Shown here piece by piece: positions 5,760-7,009 of a DNA stretch of 7,009 nucleotides. Numbering within the stretch: position 1 is the stretch's first letter; each line of letters starts with the position of its first letter. The notes under the pieces are model-generated. The model was not told where the DNA came from and did not search any database. It saw only the letters and a list, made by a program, of their open reading frames with translations. A program made the position numbers and the translations under genes. The stretch spans positions 1 through 7,009 of the forward strand of contig JAJFMG010000016.1 of assembly GCA_021772295.1 (NCBI GenBank), written 5' to 3'. The DNA comes from Chlamydiota bacterium (GTDB lineage Bacteria > Chlamydiota > Chlamydiia > Chlamydiales > Simkaniaceae).

Positions 5760-6311
5760 ATGAAACAATCAAAGAAACGGCTCATATATCTGTTAATTAT
5801 TGTATGCTCAATTATATTAGCAGATGCTGTTACAAAAGCTTTGGTATATCATTTTATACCCAATATTCGTTTTGCATCTTCCTATTTTCCCTATGGTGGA
5901 ATTGCTGTTTTTAAAGACTGGCTTGGTATTGACTTGTCTCTTGTACATGTTACCAATAGAGGAAGTGCATGGGGAATGTTTTCATCGCATCACTTGTTTT
6001 TGCTTGTTGTAAGATCTATTGTAACGCTTATTATGGTGGTTCATCTTGTCTTTTTTAATGATGTTAAAGCAAGGGATATCCCCTTAGCTTTAATCATTGC
6101 TGGCGCTATGGGTAATATTTTTGATTGTTTCTTATATAATCATGTCATAGATATGATTTATTTTATTTTCTGGGGTTATTCATTCCCTGTATTTAATCTT
6201 GCCGATATGAGTATCTCTATTGGTGTTTTTCTTATATTATTACATGCTCTATACTCTAAGATTACCTTTAAAGAAAAGTTGCCATCGAGTAATCAATCTA
6301 TCAATTCATGA
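5760..6311 (+). CDS. lspA: Lipoprotein signal peptidase (signal peptidase II)
   Basis: LspA is the inner-membrane aspartyl protease that removes signal peptides from diacylated prolipoproteins. The protein has 183 residues, slightly above the usual 160-170, mainly because of extra residues before the NRGSAWG motif (about 36-60). Four hydrophobic helices are visible (about 7-24, 78-100, 106-120, 146-166). Conserved residues include D22 in ADAVTK, N66 in NRGSAWG, and the catalytic pair D131 in VIDMIYF and D149 in FNLADMSI. In the GNxxDR motif the protein reads GNIFDC, so the usual Arg is Cys123; I recall that Chlamydia LspA also lacks this Arg. It starts 8 bases after the dksA-like stop with no good ribosome binding site (an AAGGA lies 17 bases upstream), so coupled translation is likely. 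Its stop overlaps the next gene by four bases. Confidence 0.93.
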   Translation: MKQSKKRLIYLLIIVCSIILADAVTKALVYHFIPNIRFASSYFPYGGIAVFKDWLGIDLSLVHVTNRGSAWGMFSSHHLFLLVVRSIVTLIMVVHLVFFNDVKARDIPLALIIAGAMGNIFDCFLYNHVIDMIYFIFWGYSFPVFNLADMSISIGVFLILLHALYSKITFKEKLPSSNQSINS

Positions 6312-7009
6312 GTAATAATTTAATTGATATAAGCACACCTCAAGTTGAGGGTATGGCTTTAATGTCTAAATATCTTTCCTATGATGTTTTGCTGGATGCT
6401 GCTGAAATGCAGGATCTATTCAATACTCTTGGAGACATATATTTATGTAACCTTTCTGAATTAACCACACTAGATCAAGCCCTTTCTTCTAAAGAAGCTT
6501 TTGTTAAAGAATATTCTACTTATGTAAACTCTCTTGTAGATCCTGAAGGCTCAGAAAGGAATAACCGAATATTCTCTTCGTTTATTACTACGAATTTAAA
6601 AAGTGTGTATGCATTTGAGATGAAAGATGGTAGGTGCTTAATCAAGCAAAAAGCGCCTATGTTACAAATGAGATCCCATAGTTTTTCCTATAACAAAGAA
6701 AATGACACCTTTCATTCGATGAATTTTGGAGAGTTTACGATCGCTTTTGGGTTGCAGTTTTCTTATCCTCAGATTTTTCAAGATCCAAAAACCAAAAAAA
6801 TCCACCATGTATTAAAAGAAGATCAATTTTTCAATAATCTGTTATATAAAAATTTAGTAAAATGGATGCGAAAAAACACAAAACCCACTCCATTTCTAAT
6901 TGATGGAAAACGAAAAGTTGCAACATTTAGACTTGGGAAAAAATGCTCTAGCTGGATTAATTCACATGTTGGTCTGCAACAAAATAAATTGATTGTAGAT
7001 GGAGGTCAG
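6308..7009 (+). CDS. Unknown protein, N-terminal 234 residues (runs off the window)
   Basis: The frame is open from the ATG at 6308 to the window end without a stop: 234 codons and incomplete. I do not recognise the family. The start overlaps the lspA stop as ATGA, so it is very probably translated with lspA. The N-terminus (MSNNLIDIST) has no signal peptide and no membrane helix is evident, which suggests a cytoplasmic or non-classically secreted protein. The visible part is mixed polar, with aromatic and basic motifs: FEMKDGRC (103-110), the stretch LQMRSHSFSYN (119-129), FGLQFSYPQIFQD (147-159), KWMRKN (185-190) and TPFLIDGKRKVATFRLGKK (194-212). None is a catalytic signature I can name. 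Codon use resembles the neighbouring genes. In Chlamydia I recall a transporter gene after lspA, so this neighbour seems to differ. Confidence 0.85.
   Translation, partial: MSNNLIDISTPQVEGMALMSKYLSYDVLLDAAEMQDLFNTLGDIYLCNLSELTTLDQALSSKEAFVKEYSTYVNSLVDPEGSERNNRIFSSFITTNLKSVYAFEMKDGRCLIKQKAPMLQMRSHSFSYNKENDTFHSMNFGEFTIAFGLQFSYPQIFQDPKTKKIHHVLKEDQFFNNLLYKNLVKWMRKNTKPTPFLIDGKRKVATFRLGKKCSSWINSHVGLQQNKLIVDGGQ

Noticed and set aside
5824..6012. 62-codon plus-strand frame
   Set aside because: It lies within lspA in another frame; the lspA frame has all catalytic motifs.
1..7009. CRISPR array, insertion sequence or transposase
   Set aside because: No regularly spaced repeats, terminal inverted repeats or transposase-like frames were seen on either strand.

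Overview
The window is AT-rich bacterial DNA. It most likely comes from a chlamydia-related bacterium of the environmental, amoeba- or arthropod-associated kind (Parachlamydia/Simkania-like). Three things point there. nrdR, a dksA-like gene and lspA sit in one tight operon, which I recall as the Chlamydia trachomatis order CT406-CT407-CT408. A three-gene metal ABC transporter (compare CT415-CT417) lies close to rplU (compare CT420). LspA has the chlamydial type of active-site sequence. The lineage is inferred from memory of gene order and protein motifs, not from a search.

Left part (1-1736), transcribed leftward. The first 89 bases are the start of rplU (ribosomal protein L21), with a near-consensus promoter and a strong ribosome binding site. 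A long hairpin terminator separates it from a 441-residue gene of unknown function. The N-terminus of that protein carries a RING-H2-like set of metal ligands, and its C-terminal tail is rich in aromatic residues. It looks like a candidate secreted ubiquitin-ligase effector and is the most interesting gene here.

Middle (1737-4230), transcribed leftward. A compact operon encodes a zinc/manganese-type ABC importer: solute-binding protein, ATPase, then membrane permease, with overlapping gene ends. A good promoter with an extended -10 precedes it, and its spacer holds an 8-bp palindrome that could be an operator.

Right part (4316-7009), transcribed rightward. A tRNA-Ser(GGA) is followed by a 508-base stretch with no convincing gene. 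That stretch holds a strong 14-bp hairpin and may contain an unrecognised RNA or gene remains. Then comes the operon nrdR - dksA-like - lspA - unknown gene, the last running off the window. NrdR is a zinc- and nucleotide-binding repressor of ribonucleotide reductase genes. The DksA-like protein has kept only one of the four zinc-finger cysteines. LspA is the lipoprotein signal peptidase. The final gene overlaps lspA by 4 bases and I do not recognise it.

The metal importer, a zinc-ribbon repressor and a DksA that has lost its zinc site lie close together. This invites a zinc-homeostasis reading, but proximity is the only link seen.
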